Source: Caldifarciminota bacterium SM23_42 (lineage in GTDB: Bacteria; Hydrothermota; Tepidihabitantia; SM23-42). Taken from it: a stretch of 50,323 nt of DNA. The notes under the pieces are model-generated. The model ran no database searches and had not been told where the DNA came from. It saw only the letters and a list, made by a program, of their open reading frames with translations. The position numbers and the translations under genes are program-made. Shown here piece by piece: positions 15,735 to 24,021 of this stretch. Location of the stretch: contig LJUJ01000014.1 of NCBI GenBank assembly GCA_001303785.1, positions 1 through 50,323 of the forward strand, given 5' to 3'. Numbering within the stretch: position 1 is the stretch's first letter; each line of letters starts with the position of its first letter.

Positions 15735-17558
15735 ATGATTGACAAAAAGTTGAAGTATTGTGTTGTGTTCATGGCAATGCTACTCTTGATGACCATGGCC
15801 AATGCTACACAAGCAGAAGATCACCAGACTTCATCACATACCCTTCGTTTGGAGACGGTATCTTCATCATCCGTTGTTTTCTATCCCATGCGTCAGGAGT
15901 TTGTAGACAGCTTCGAGCGAACGGATCTAGCGCCCTGGACATCAACCGGACTAAGCCCCTGGATTATACGGGATACGACCGATGTATACGGACCTGAAAC
16001 ATGCGCTGTTTCAGGATACCGGTACGCCGGTTTCCCCAATGGCGATATTCCGTTTTATCCGGGTAATCAAACGTCTCGGCTGATTACTCCGACGATTGAC
16101 TTGACTGGTTGGGATTCATTGTATCTCTCATTTGTCTACTGGGCAGATTTTGAGGGAGCGGCGACTAATTTCGACGGTGGCATTCTCGAGATATCTCCGG
16201 ACAACGGCACAACCTGGATGCAGATAGATTCGCTCGCCCAAGGACATCTCAATCCAACGTATGATGATACATTAGTCGGTACTGGACAGATAGGAACACC
16301 CTGGGCTTATTGTTGGGACACGTGGGAATGGGTAGATGTTAGTTCCATGGACCTTATCGGTTTGGGATACGTTGCGACTGGTGATCAAATACAAATCCGC
16401 TACACCTTTGACTCTGATGACCTGTCGGGCGGACAGGGCTGGTTCATCGACGATGTCCGTATTGCCGACACCTCGCCTCCCGACCTCCAGGCGCCGATCA
16501 TTGTTCATACACCGCTCCCTGACACTGCAGACACGGTAAGCAATTATACTATAACCACGACCATCACCGACGGAGGCACCGGCGTCGATCCTGATTCAGT
16601 AATTCTGCACTATGAGATCGAGAGTGGCCCGATCCTTGATGTCTACATGACACTGGTCAGCACAGACACGTACGAGGCAGACATTCCAGCACAGAGTTGG
16701 CACACCGATATCTGGTATTATATCATGGCTGCTGACTATGCCGGCAACTGGGCGCAAACACAGACCTACAATTTTGAAGTAACCAACGCCCGAACGATTG
16801 TCTATGATGATGGCCAGCCCTGGTATGCACCGAATGTCACGGGACCCGGTGATGGATGTTTTGTCCGATTCTTGCTTGCCGATGCTCAATTGGACAGCGG
16901 GCTTCTGCATCAAGCCAAGTTCCTGTTCGAAGGAGCTGGGGGTTATGATCTACGCGTCTATGAAGGAACATCAGGGTTTCCTGGTGCCTTTATCGATTCG
17001 ATGGCCGGATTGATGTCGCCCAGCTATGACTGGCAAACCGTAGACATAACCGACCTGGATATCCGAACAAGTAATCCAAACGGTATCGTTGTCGGTTATA
17101 TCATCGCGCCTGGTGACTCACTCGGCCTACTTCGGGATCCTACATTGGATTATGCGAGCCAGAATTACGATTATGTAGCTGGTCTGTGGGGGTATGGGAC
17201 GGCCGGCGACTATATGCTGAGGTTGAAGGTAATTCCTCTGCCACTAGTCGGTATCGAGGAACAGCCAGGAAGACCCATCAATCACTTTGTCCTCTCACAG
17301 ATCTCATCCAATCCGACGAAAACTGACGCGGTCATTGAATATCAGGTACCAACTGCGCAGCAGGTTTCACTCAGAATATTTGACACTTCGGGGCAACTCG
17401 TAAAGACATTAATAGAACAACACGTTGCAGCAGGCACGCACCAGGTTACGTGGAACCGCCGTGATGACCGTGGTAAAGAAGTTGCCAGTGGAGTCTATTT
17501 CTATCGACTACAGGGTGAAAATCAGAGTGCAGCCAAGAAGCTGATCCTCGTGCGCTAA
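15735..17558 (+). CDS. Secreted protein with Ig-like domain and FlgD/Por-type C-terminal sorting domain
   Basis: 607 residues. Signal peptide 1-28 (ends NATQA). Residues ~50-240 form a jelly-roll of the kind found in immune-inhibitor-A-like and MAM proteins (LYLSFVYWADFEG, ILEISPDNGTTW, GQGWFIDDVRIAD). Residues ~255-350 are an Ig/fibronectin-like domain with TITDGGTGVDPDSVILHY. A second sandwich domain follows, and the last ~80 residues form a FlgD-Ig/T9SS-type sorting domain (VSLRIFDTSGQLVKTL, WNRRDDRGKEVASGVYFYRL, KKLILVR). No protease motif is seen. AGAGGAGGT precedes the ATG. Likely surface-attached or secreted; role unknown. Confidence 0.8.
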   Translation: MIDKKLKYCVVFMAMLLLMTMANATQAEDHQTSSHTLRLETVSSSSVVFYPMRQEFVDSFERTDLAPWTSTGLSPWIIRDTTDVYGPETCAVSGYRYAGFPNGDIPFYPGNQTSRLITPTIDLTGWDSLYLSFVYWADFEGAATNFDGGILEISPDNGTTWMQIDSLAQGHLNPTYDDTLVGTGQIGTPWAYCWDTWEWVDVSSMDLIGLGYVATGDQIQIRYTFDSDDLSGGQGWFIDDVRIADTSPPDLQAPIIVHTPLPDTADTVSNYTITTTITDGGTGVDPDSVILHYEIESGPILDVYMTLVSTDTYEADIPAQSWHTDIWYYIMAADYAGNWAQTQTYNFEVTNARTIVYDDGQPWYAPNVTGPGDGCFVRFLLADAQLDSGLLHQAKFLFEGAGGYDLRVYEGTSGFPGAFIDSMAGLMSPSYDWQTVDITDLDIRTSNPNGIVVGYIIAPGDSLGLLRDPTLDYASQNYDYVAGLWGYGTAGDYMLRLKVIPLPLVGIEEQPGRPINHFVLSQISSNPTKTDAVIEYQVPTAQQVSLRIFDTSGQLVKTLIEQHVAAGTHQVTWNRRDDRGKEVASGVYFYRLQGENQSAAKKLILVR

Positions 17559-17581
17559 TCAGATTGTAGTCAAAAAAAAGT

Positions 17582-17614
17582 GAAAGGGCCGGCATCGCCG
17601 GCCCTTTCTTTTTT
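17582..17614 (+). terminator. Terminator after the sorting-domain protein
   Basis: 12-bp stem GAAAGGGCCGGC / GCCGGCCCTTTC with a 3-base loop and a run of Ts. Almost the same sequence as the terminator at 15432-15460. The stem is symmetric, so it may also act on the convergent gene at 17630. Confidence 0.9.
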
Positions 17615-17629
17615 GTAACCGAAACTTAA

Positions 17630-18952
17630 CTAACCATGATACAAGATATATTTCACCTGCGCCACATAATTTTCAATCTGAACCCTATCTCTTGACTCAC
17701 CGATAACCCTAACCAGATGCTCGGTCTGAGACGGTCTGATGTGAAGCCAATAGTTGTCACCCATGATCTTTAAGCCGTCGGTAAAATCCAATTTGCCCCG
17801 GAACGCATCAATGATCGTTTCCTTCTTCTCCGCGAATTCCTCGCTACCGATCCTTAATTTCCTCTTGAGTAGAAAATACTTGGGGTAGTCAGCCATGATC
17901 TCGGATACATTCTGGCCGCGCTCGGCAAGCAGGTGGACGATCAAGCCTGCACCGACCATGGCATCGCGGGTGAAGTTGACCTTCGGATAGATAACGCCGC
18001 CATTACCTTCACCACCAATCACCGCAGCCGATGATTTCATCTTAGAAACAACATTGGCCTCGCCAACCTTGGTTCGATACAAACGAACGCCATGCTTTTG
18101 CGCTATGTATTCCATAAGCGCGGTCGTCGATAGGTTGGTCACAACCTTACCCTTCTTTTTGCTCAGAATGTAATCTGTAGCCAGGACCAGGGTATTCTCT
18201 TCACCGATCGCTTTGCCATTCTCATCGACGATGGACAGGCGGTCACAGTCAGGATCACAGGCAAAACCAATGTCCAACTTACAGCTTTTCACAAAACGGC
18301 ACAGGGCACCGATATTCTCTCTTGTCGGTTCAGGTCGGCGCGGGAAAATTGGCGCAAAACGACAATTGAGTCGGAAAACTTTGCAGCCCATTTCTTCAAG
18401 CAATTCAGGCAAGCCGATTGACCCGGCTCCATTACCAGCATCGACACCAACTCTTAAAGAAGATGTAATTGGCTTCAGCGTAGAGACTATCTTGCCGATA
18501 TGTTCCTTCAAACCAGATGCATAAATCTTAACTCTATCCCTTTTCCGCCGGTTTGGCGTCTGATCATCAACGATCTTCTTAGAAAATCTTTTGAATGCCG
18601 TTTCGGTTAAGAAAATGCCCCCGGAAGAAACGAATTTCAAAGCATTCCATTGTATGGGATTGTGGCTCGCCGTTATGATGATGCCGCCTTTCGCCTTAAG
18701 TTTGCGAACCATGAACAGAACTGTGGGCGTAGGAACGATCCCCAGGTCGATAACGAAACGTCCGGTGGAATTCAATCCCCGAATAACCGCCTTGCGGAAT
18801 TCTTTACCTGATTGACGAGTATCTCGACCAATAACGACACGTCCGGATTTCAGGTATCTGCCAAACGAACGAGCATACTTGAATATTACTTCTTCAGTTA
18901 AATCTTCATCTACTTTTCCACGTAACCCGGAAATACTGAATAATAATGACAT
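17630..18952 (-). CDS. glmM: Phosphohexomutase (phosphoglucosamine/phosphomannomutase family)
   Basis: Moves phosphate between C6 and C1 of hexose or hexosamine phosphates for cell-envelope sugars. 440 residues, the family's usual length. Four-domain signatures: SGLRGKVDEDLT, phosphoserine Ser96 in IITASHNPIQWN, metal loop CDPDCDRLS, sugar-specificity loop GGEGNGGVIYP, and the C-terminal phosphate-binding region RPSQTEHLVRV. GEGNGG rather than GEMSGH favours a GlmM-like or archaeal-type mutase; the exact sugar is uncertain. The ATG is 6 bases after a TATACT box with no ribosome site, so it is probably leaderless. Confidence 0.8.
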   Translation of the reverse strand: MSLLFSISGLRGKVDEDLTEEVIFKYARSFGRYLKSGRVVIGRDTRQSGKEFRKAVIRGLNSTGRFVIDLGIVPTPTVLFMVRKLKAKGGIIITASHNPIQWNALKFVSSGGIFLTETAFKRFSKKIVDDQTPNRRKRDRVKIYASGLKEHIGKIVSTLKPITSSLRVGVDAGNGAGSIGLPELLEEMGCKVFRLNCRFAPIFPRRPEPTRENIGALCRFVKSCKLDIGFACDPDCDRLSIVDENGKAIGEENTLVLATDYILSKKKGKVVTNLSTTALMEYIAQKHGVRLYRTKVGEANVVSKMKSSAAVIGGEGNGGVIYPKVNFTRDAMVGAGLIVHLLAERGQNVSEIMADYPKYFLLKRKLRIGSEEFAEKKETIIDAFRGKLDFTDGLKIMGDNYWLHIRPSQTEHLVRVIGESRDRVQIENYVAQVKYILYHG

Positions 18953-18958
18953 TCAACT

Positions 18959-18986
18959 AGTATACTCGCCAGAATGCGTTTGTCAA
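18959..18986 (-). promoter_or_regulatory. Phosphohexomutase promoter (leaderless)
   Basis: Minus strand TTGACA (18981-18986), 16-base spacer, TATACT (18959-18964), then 6 bases to the ATG at 18952. Confidence 0.8.
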
Positions 18987-19034
18987 TGCAACGCTTCATA
19001 TTATATTGAGAAAGCCACTATTTTTCGGGATAAA

Positions 19035-19068
19035 GCAACCCCGCACCTGAGCAGAGGTGCGGGGTTGC
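19035..19068 (-). terminator. Terminator after the M3-like peptidase
   Basis: Perfect 14-bp stem GCAACCCCGCACCT / AGGTGCGGGGTTGC around a 6-base loop, 24 bases past the stop codon, followed on the minus strand by TTTATCCCG. Confidence 0.8.
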
Positions 19069-19092
19069 GGGGGGTGTTTTATGAGAAGAACA

Positions 19093-20634
19093 CTATCGTC
19101 CAGAACGCGAAACCATAGAGCTGAGATATCCGTCAACATCGAGTTCCTTACCCGTAGCCCTTTTCAGACGCGTCTTCCAAGGATAGAACTCCCCCTCAGC
19201 ACAAAAACCGTCCTTTAAATATTCACCCACCTTCTTGTCAAATACATAATTGGCACCGTATCTGTCTTGTAATACACGATGAATTTGCCACGACATTATT
19301 TCGGCAATCAAGTAATTCTGCACATAAATTGGATAAGAAACGTAGATTATATTGGTAAAGGGCTCAGATCTTCCAATTGGCTTGTCCAAAAACAGGTATT
19401 TCTTATGAACCCTTTCCCACAATTCAAGATAGTTTTGCTCAGGATCCTTGTATAATTCAATCTCAATCATGGAACGCGCAAGCAGAAATCGAAGGTACAC
19501 CGGCAGATACGCCGTTACAATATCCTCTTGTGTTGCCAGATCTTCCCCGCTCAGATCCGTGTATTCTCTCTGCCACGCACCATTACACACAAATTTCGCA
19601 ATGGTCTCTGCTATTCCTTCAGAGTAAGCGCCGCAATCATTACCAATACACCACTCATAACCTTTTAACACGGGATATTTCGTTATTGTAAAGGTACAGT
19701 GCAAACCATGGCCTAGTTCATGCATCCGGTCATACAACGAAAGCTCATCACGGACCACGATCCTGAAATTGGTAGGGATTCTGATTGCCACTGACTGCCC
19801 ACCGACACCACCTGGCAAGTTTTGCTCCACCAGATGAAGATTAAGGGCATCAAAGTCAATACCAATGTTCTCGATTGCCTTTTCCATCAGGACACTCATC
19901 TTTTCCTCAGGTATTTGAGCACCCTGACTATTCACATAATACACCCCAAACAGCTGACGGATATCCTTATACTCGATCTCTTCCTTGTTCTTTTCCTGCC
20001 TGATCGTCCGAAGCAGCTGTTTGTATGGTCCGGCCGTCGCTGAGTCTATTGTCTCAACGAATGAGTGAAACCAATCTGCTCCAATTTCTGTAACTTCCAA
20101 GACCATTTCCGAAAAATTGCCAAAACCGCATTCTTGAGCCTTGGTGTTACGCAACTTCATCAACTGCAACATCATCTTATCGAGCTCTTCCTGAGATGGC
20201 CTTTCAGAAGCACCACTCGTTTCGGTCAACCATAGCTCTAGTTGATTCCTGAGATCGAATACCTCATCATCCATCTCAACTCTCGCCGCGGTTAGAATAT
20301 TACGCCAGACCCTCACCCTGCGCATCAATACCGAGTCTCTAATCATTGTACTTCTCTCACACCACTTGCTAACCAGCATATTCAAGGTATCATTACTGAG
20401 TAGCTCACGGCATCTCTGTTTTGGCGTCTCTAGATCTGACGGCGCCTCCTGGGAATACGCATTCCAATACGCAGTGCCCATCTGTACACAGATATCTTCG
20501 AAGACAACTTCCTTCGCATCGAGATAACGTCTCAGGTACTGCTCGCTATACGTTTCTTGCGCAACATAATGAGAACACCGTAAAAGCCCGATTACAGCGA
20601 CCGCTAACCAAGTGCGCCAATCAACTGTTTTCAT
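19093..20634 (-). CDS. M3/M2-like zinc metallopeptidase, exported
   Basis: 513 residues. N-terminal hydrophobic segment (TWLAVAVIGLLRCSHYV) suggests export; the Cys is not in a good lipobox. A long helical N-terminal half leads to the gluzincin site MHELGHGLHC (HExxH) followed by YSEGIAETIAKF, which supplies the third ligand, as in M3 oligopeptidases and M2 dipeptidases. Shorter than typical M3 enzymes (~600). It would act on peptides in the periplasm. The gene begins 14 bases after the second 21-residue-repeat gene, in one operon, and ends at a strong terminator. Confidence 0.8.
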   Translation of the reverse strand: MKTVDWRTWLAVAVIGLLRCSHYVAQETYSEQYLRRYLDAKEVVFEDICVQMGTAYWNAYSQEAPSDLETPKQRCRELLSNDTLNMLVSKWCERSTMIRDSVLMRRVRVWRNILTAARVEMDDEVFDLRNQLELWLTETSGASERPSQEELDKMMLQLMKLRNTKAQECGFGNFSEMVLEVTEIGADWFHSFVETIDSATAGPYKQLLRTIRQEKNKEEIEYKDIRQLFGVYYVNSQGAQIPEEKMSVLMEKAIENIGIDFDALNLHLVEQNLPGGVGGQSVAIRIPTNFRIVVRDELSLYDRMHELGHGLHCTFTITKYPVLKGYEWCIGNDCGAYSEGIAETIAKFVCNGAWQREYTDLSGEDLATQEDIVTAYLPVYLRFLLARSMIEIELYKDPEQNYLELWERVHKKYLFLDKPIGRSEPFTNIIYVSYPIYVQNYLIAEIMSWQIHRVLQDRYGANYVFDKKVGEYLKDGFCAEGEFYPWKTRLKRATGKELDVDGYLSSMVSRSGR

Positions 20635-20648
20635 TTTCTATGGCATTC

Positions 20649-21002
20649 TTATGGAATAGGTTCGTTCTTGTCGATATATGCAATATTCGCGCCCTGGGGC
20701 TTCATTGCGGTTACGACGACTTCTGGCATCAGACCACTCCAAGCCTCATCTTCATACTCATATCGTGAAGCGGTAACTGTCACTTCGGGCAATGCGCCAA
20801 CGTATGCGGGAATCTCATCGTCATATCTGGATGCGGTCACCTCAATTCCAGGCATGATACCCACATGCGCCTCAACCTCGTAATCAGGGTGCAGTGCTGT
20901 CACCTCAACCGCTGGCATTAGTCCAACATATTGGGGCTGTTCTAACGTATTTTGAGCGATAGAAAAGCTCAACACGAACAAACTAGTCAAGAAAATCTTC
21001 AT
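20649..21002 (-). CDS. Secreted protein of four exact 21-residue TonB-box-like repeats
   Basis: No known family. 117 residues: signal peptide MKIFLTSLFVLSFSIAQ, then four consecutive units of exactly 21 residues with cores VGLMPAVEVTALHP, VGIMPGIEVTASRY, VGALPEVTVTASRY and SGLMPEVVVTAMKP, each followed by an acidic linker, then a short tail (YIDKNEPIP). Unlike the protein at 725-1111 there is no membrane anchor. Start 21002 is set by AAAGGAGG upstream. The operon partner is an exported metallopeptidase. The EVxVTAxRY core resembles the segment that begins many TonB-dependent receptors. Confidence 0.8.
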   Translation of the reverse strand: MKIFLTSLFVLSFSIAQNTLEQPQYVGLMPAVEVTALHPDYEVEAHVGIMPGIEVTASRYDDEIPAYVGALPEVTVTASRYEYEDEAWSGLMPEVVVTAMKPQGANIAYIDKNEPIP

Positions 21003-21115
21003 GATTCCTCCTTTGGTTTTTTGGATTCTTCGTCTCATTAAAGCCATCACTATATAATACGCATGAAAACATCCTAAAGTTTCACATAACCCTGCATAAA
21101 GTTTGTCAAGATATA

Positions 21116-21129
21116 ATGTAACGGTTTGT
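21116..21129 (+). repeat. Left subterminal inverted repeat of the IS
   Basis: ATGTAACGGTTTGT; exact inverted copy at 22384-22397. It overlaps a TATAAT hexamer at 21112-21117 that would serve as the -10 box once the element is circular. Confidence 0.85.
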
Positions 21130-21172
21130 GTATTTTGTGGTTTTGCGGTAAAATATAGGAAAAGGAGGTAAA

Positions 21173-22222
21173 ATGAGCTATATCGGTATTGATTTGCATC
21201 GGCGGTTCTCTCAGGTGCATGTGATTACTGCACCGGCACAGCATGAGACGACCCACCGGCTCCCGAATGATGAGCTTGCCGTACGGCAATTCTTCAGTGC
21301 TTTAGAGGATGGGTGTAAGGTGGCGATCGAGGCGACCGGGAACTGGTATTGGTTAGTCGATGTACTGCAGGATATGGGTTGCGATGTAGCCCTATCCAAC
21401 CCCCTACAGACCAAGGCGATCGCCACAGCCCGGATCAAGAATGATAAGGTCGATGCCCGCATTTTAGCGCACTTGCTGCGGGCGGATCTGCTGCCGACCT
21501 GCTGGATCCCTGATCCAAAGCAGCGCAGCATCCGCGATATGTTACGCATCCGGTTGCGCTTGATCGTCTTTCGTACCCAGTGTAAGAATCTCGTGCGCGC
21601 GGTCCTGGCCAAGTACAACATCACGCTGGCGGCACAACAAATCTGGCAGGGTAGCGGCCGTGAGGAATTACTACAGACGGTGCTGCCCGCATCCTATCCG
21701 GAAGTTATCCAGCAGGCATTAGTCCTGATCGAGCAATTGACCGCACAGATCCAGTACTGGGAAGAACGTATTCACGAACAGGTTACTGTTACCCCCGCCG
21801 CACAACGACTCTTGACCGTACCAGGCATTGGTGAACTCTCGGCCCTAACGATCCTCTACGAGAGCGGGCCGATTACCCGCTTCCCGTCGGCAAAACACTA
21901 TGTGAGTTATGCCGGATTGGTGCCACAGGTGAAAGCGAGTGCCGATAAGTGCTGGCACGGCCGACTATTCAAACAAGCCAATATGTATCTGAAACGAACG
22001 TACGTGGAAGTCGCCCAGGTCTCGGTGCGCACCCGGGCCACGGATGCGCGACTCAAATGCTTTTATCACCGAACCATGAAACGCAAAGGCAAAGCGATCG
22101 CCCGCATCGCCCTCGCCCGCAAAATCGCAGGCCTTGTCTACCATATGCTCAAACACAATATTAATTACACAACTTGTATGGCGCGAAATAAAATGGCTGA
22201 GCAAGCCTCTGTCACCCCTTAA
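21173..22222 (+). CDS. IS110/IS1111-family transposase (DEDD recombinase)
   Basis: 349 residues. The N-terminal RuvC-like DEDD domain has GIDLHRRFSQVHV (first Asp), VAIEATGNWYWLVD (Glu) and KNDKVDARILAHLLR (the two Asp). The C-terminal Transposase_20 domain has LLTVPGIGELSALTIL and RFPSAKHYVSYAGLVP, with a Ser in KASADK where the family has its catalytic serine. The frame is intact. AAAAGGAGGT precedes the ATG. These enzymes recombine DNA under guidance of a structured RNA made by the element. Confidence 0.95.
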   Translation: MSYIGIDLHRRFSQVHVITAPAQHETTHRLPNDELAVRQFFSALEDGCKVAIEATGNWYWLVDVLQDMGCDVALSNPLQTKAIATARIKNDKVDARILAHLLRADLLPTCWIPDPKQRSIRDMLRIRLRLIVFRTQCKNLVRAVLAKYNITLAAQQIWQGSGREELLQTVLPASYPEVIQQALVLIEQLTAQIQYWEERIHEQVTVTPAAQRLLTVPGIGELSALTILYESGPITRFPSAKHYVSYAGLVPQVKASADKCWHGRLFKQANMYLKRTYVEVAQVSVRTRATDARLKCFYHRTMKRKGKAIARIALARKIAGLVYHMLKHNINYTTCMARNKMAEQASVTP

Positions 22223-22261
22223 TCAGAAAATGATTCCTGTCAAGATTAGGTAGCTCAGCCA

Positions 22262-22332
22262 CGCCGAATAGATACCTTGTCCTTTAATGGACGAATAGCA
22301 GGCTGGGATTTCCCGCCTGGTAACGATCGGCG
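22262..22332 (+). ncRNA. Predicted bridge/seek RNA core of the IS
   Basis: Downstream of the transposase, where IS1111-group elements carry their guide RNA. An outer stem CGCCGA (22262-22267) with TCGGCG (22327-22332) closes a three-way junction. Hairpin 1 is GTCC-6-GGAC (22279-22292). Hairpin 2 is CAGGC.GGG with CCC.GCCTG (22299-22319) around a 4-base loop. Pairings were found by eye; the true ends, and the target- and donor-binding loops, were not determined. Confidence 0.45.
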
Positions 22333-22383
22333 CAGATAATTATAATAAAAGGAGGCTCTATGTAAAGCCAAAAAAACCATTTG

Positions 22384-22397
22384 ACAAACCGTTACAT
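22384..22397 (-). repeat. Right subterminal inverted repeat of the IS
   Basis: ACAAACCGTTACAT on the plus strand, the exact complement of 21116-21129. TTGACA at 22381-22386 points outward and would be the -35 box of the circle-junction promoter. Confidence 0.85.
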
Positions 22398-22491
22398 AGC
22401 AGGGGTAACTAGATAACAGGCAACATGAGACAGCACATAGGGAGAATTTTCGGCAATTATGTAAGACGTGTCTAAATTTCGTGCGTTTCGA

Positions 22492-23574
22492 CTAATATGG
22501 CTTGAGCAGGAAGACGATCAGGAAGGACCAATATATGGTTTTTTTCACCCAACGAGCCACGGAGATGTGCTCATGTTTCAATCTGTGCCATACATAGGCA
22601 AGCAGCACCATTGCCGCCAATAGCCAAACCACGAAACAATATAGCTCACGATACGAGAGCGTGGCTCCCCAGTAGACATTAAGACCTTTGTTCAATACAG
22701 AACCATAGATAACAACAACATGCAAGACGTAAACAACTATGGATTCCCGACCAAAATACTCCACCGGCGACGGTAGTTTCTCCCATAGACGCTCAAACCT
22801 CTCAAGAAATACCGTCAACAAGATTATCACTCCACCCTTTGTCATAAAACTCTGGAGAGTGGGTATTACTCCTGCCCTATTCAGCAGCTGAGCGACCACG
22901 ATGAATAACAATGCAGCAAGTAATGAATACATGGGCCAAACACAACGCTGTTTGACAAAGAGATATCCGATCAGGAAACCAAGTAAGGGATATGAAGAAT
23001 AATCAAACAATGGAAATCGCGAATCCATGAAGTAGTATCTAACGAAGTCAGGCAAGCCGGACACGAGAGAACTGTTTCTGACTGCAGGAGTCAAAATCGG
23101 CAGCACGACCGTGAGCAAACCGATGAAGAGCCATGTCACCTTCTGTCTTGGCTTAAGCAGTAACCAGACTTGCACGATGAGGCCGGAAACTCCAATACAC
23201 CGAAGAATATCCACTTGTAGGAAACTGTGCCAAGCGGGCGATCCGATTGACAGAATCGTTTTGCGTAGTGAAAAATACGGCAGGTACATTGAGTAACCGA
23301 GCAAGATGACGAAAAAGAGTCTTTGCAATCTTCGCCGTAGGGTGTTGGAGAGATGCGAATACTCACCCATGCGGGGAAGGGTAGCAACAGCCAAGACAAA
23401 TCCCGCGGCAAATAGGAATATCGGCGCCGTATATCCCCTTACATGTATCCAACTTGTAAAGAATGGTGTATCACGCAACGCGATATCTAAAAGGCCATCC
23501 AGACTATGACCGTGAATCATCTCGGCCACAGCAATCGCCCGCAGCATATCCAGGAAAAGATACCGCTTATTCAC
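22492..23574 (-). CDS. Polytopic acyltransferase-like membrane protein (DUF1624/HGSNAT-like)
   Basis: 360 residues with about ten membrane segments. The opening RYLFLDMLRAIAVAEMIHGHSLD has the Arg/His arrangement of the acyltransferase-3 and heparan-glucosaminide acetyltransferase superfamily, in which such His residues take part in acyl transfer to envelope sugars. Other marks are RGYTAPIFLFAAGFVLA and YFGRESIVVYVLHVVVIYG near the C-terminus. The substrate cannot be read from sequence. It follows the small membrane protein by 18 bases on the same transcript. Confidence 0.75.
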   Translation of the reverse strand: MNKRYLFLDMLRAIAVAEMIHGHSLDGLLDIALRDTPFFTSWIHVRGYTAPIFLFAAGFVLAVATLPRMGEYSHLSNTLRRRLQRLFFVILLGYSMYLPYFSLRKTILSIGSPAWHSFLQVDILRCIGVSGLIVQVWLLLKPRQKVTWLFIGLLTVVLPILTPAVRNSSLVSGLPDFVRYYFMDSRFPLFDYSSYPLLGFLIGYLFVKQRCVWPMYSLLAALLFIVVAQLLNRAGVIPTLQSFMTKGGVIILLTVFLERFERLWEKLPSPVEYFGRESIVVYVLHVVVIYGSVLNKGLNVYWGATLSYRELYCFVVWLLAAMVLLAYVWHRLKHEHISVARWVKKTIYWSFLIVFLLKPY

Positions 23575-23592
23575 AAAGGATTGTGCACGCGA

Positions 23593-23865
23593 TTAGAATA
23601 ACTTCAGCAGCACAACGATGATCGGTAACAACAGAAATATCCAGCCGAAGAGCGATACCAGACCACCAGGCGATCTCTTTGTAATATAGGGTTTCCCAAT
23701 GCGGTGAAATCCACCGATGTAGTCACCCATCTCCTCGCCGAACCAGATCATGGCCAGTGCAACGAACAAAAGCACCAAGGTGATTAGAAACCAGACTAAG
23801 CCACCAAATATTAAGGCACAGAGAAGGTAGATAGCGGCGATTATCAATGAGATTTTCTTTGGCAT
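23593..23865 (-). CDS. Small two- to three-helix membrane protein, unknown
   Basis: 90 residues. A hydrophobic stretch at residues 5-42 (two helices), a conserved-looking loop WFGEEMGDYIGGFHRIGKPYITKRSPGG, and a C-terminal helix (LFGWIFLLLPIIVVLL). Not recognised. It has its own promoter and is followed by the acyltransferase, so it may assist or belong to the same pathway. Confidence 0.6.
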   Translation of the reverse strand: MPKKISLIIAAIYLLCALIFGGLVWFLITLVLLFVALAMIWFGEEMGDYIGGFHRIGKPYITKRSPGGLVSLFGWIFLLLPIIVVLLKLF

Positions 23866-23885
23866 ACTCTCAATTTGTTTTATAC

Positions 23886-23913
23886 ATTATACAAACCCCA
23901 AATACGGAATCAA
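23886..23913 (-). promoter_or_regulatory. Promoter of the small membrane protein/acyltransferase operon
   Basis: Minus strand TTGATT (23908-23913), 16-base spacer, TATAAT (23886-23891), 20 bases before the ATG. Confidence 0.7.
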
Positions 23914-23983
23914 GCCTCGAGGAGACACGCTACGGTGAGAGAAAACAGATTACGTGGAATGCCGCTAGTTTAGTGGACCATTA

Positions 23984-24011
23984 TTGACATTACGTGTTCT
24001 TTCGCTATACT
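23984..24011 (+). promoter_or_regulatory. Promoter of the FemAB-like gene (near-leaderless)
   Basis: TTGACA (23984-23989), 16-base spacer, TATACT (24006-24011), then 10 bases to the ATG at 24022. There is no ribosome binding site, so the 5' leader would be only a few bases. Confidence 0.75.
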
Positions 24012-24021
24012 CACATTTGAT

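Larger units (their letters stand above)
21109..22400 (+). mobile_element. IS110-family insertion sequence, IS1111 group
   Basis: A transposase gene with subterminal 14-bp perfect inverted repeats: ATGTAACGGTTTGT at 21116-21129 and its complement at 22384-22397. IS1111-group elements have such inner repeats with about 7 extra bases at the left end and 3 at the right, which would put the ends at 21109 and 22400; these limits are inferred. The non-coding part lies mainly 3' of the transposase (22223-22383), as in that group. The element sits between the promoter region of the repeat gene at 21002 and the acyltransferase operon. Confidence 0.8.

Noticed and set aside
22249-22332. Possible tRNA (contains GTAGCTCAG, a D-arm-like motif)
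   Set aside because: No T-arm GGTTCGAATCC-type sequence, no 7-bp acceptor stem and no anticodon arm of the right size; the hairpins fit an IS guide RNA better.
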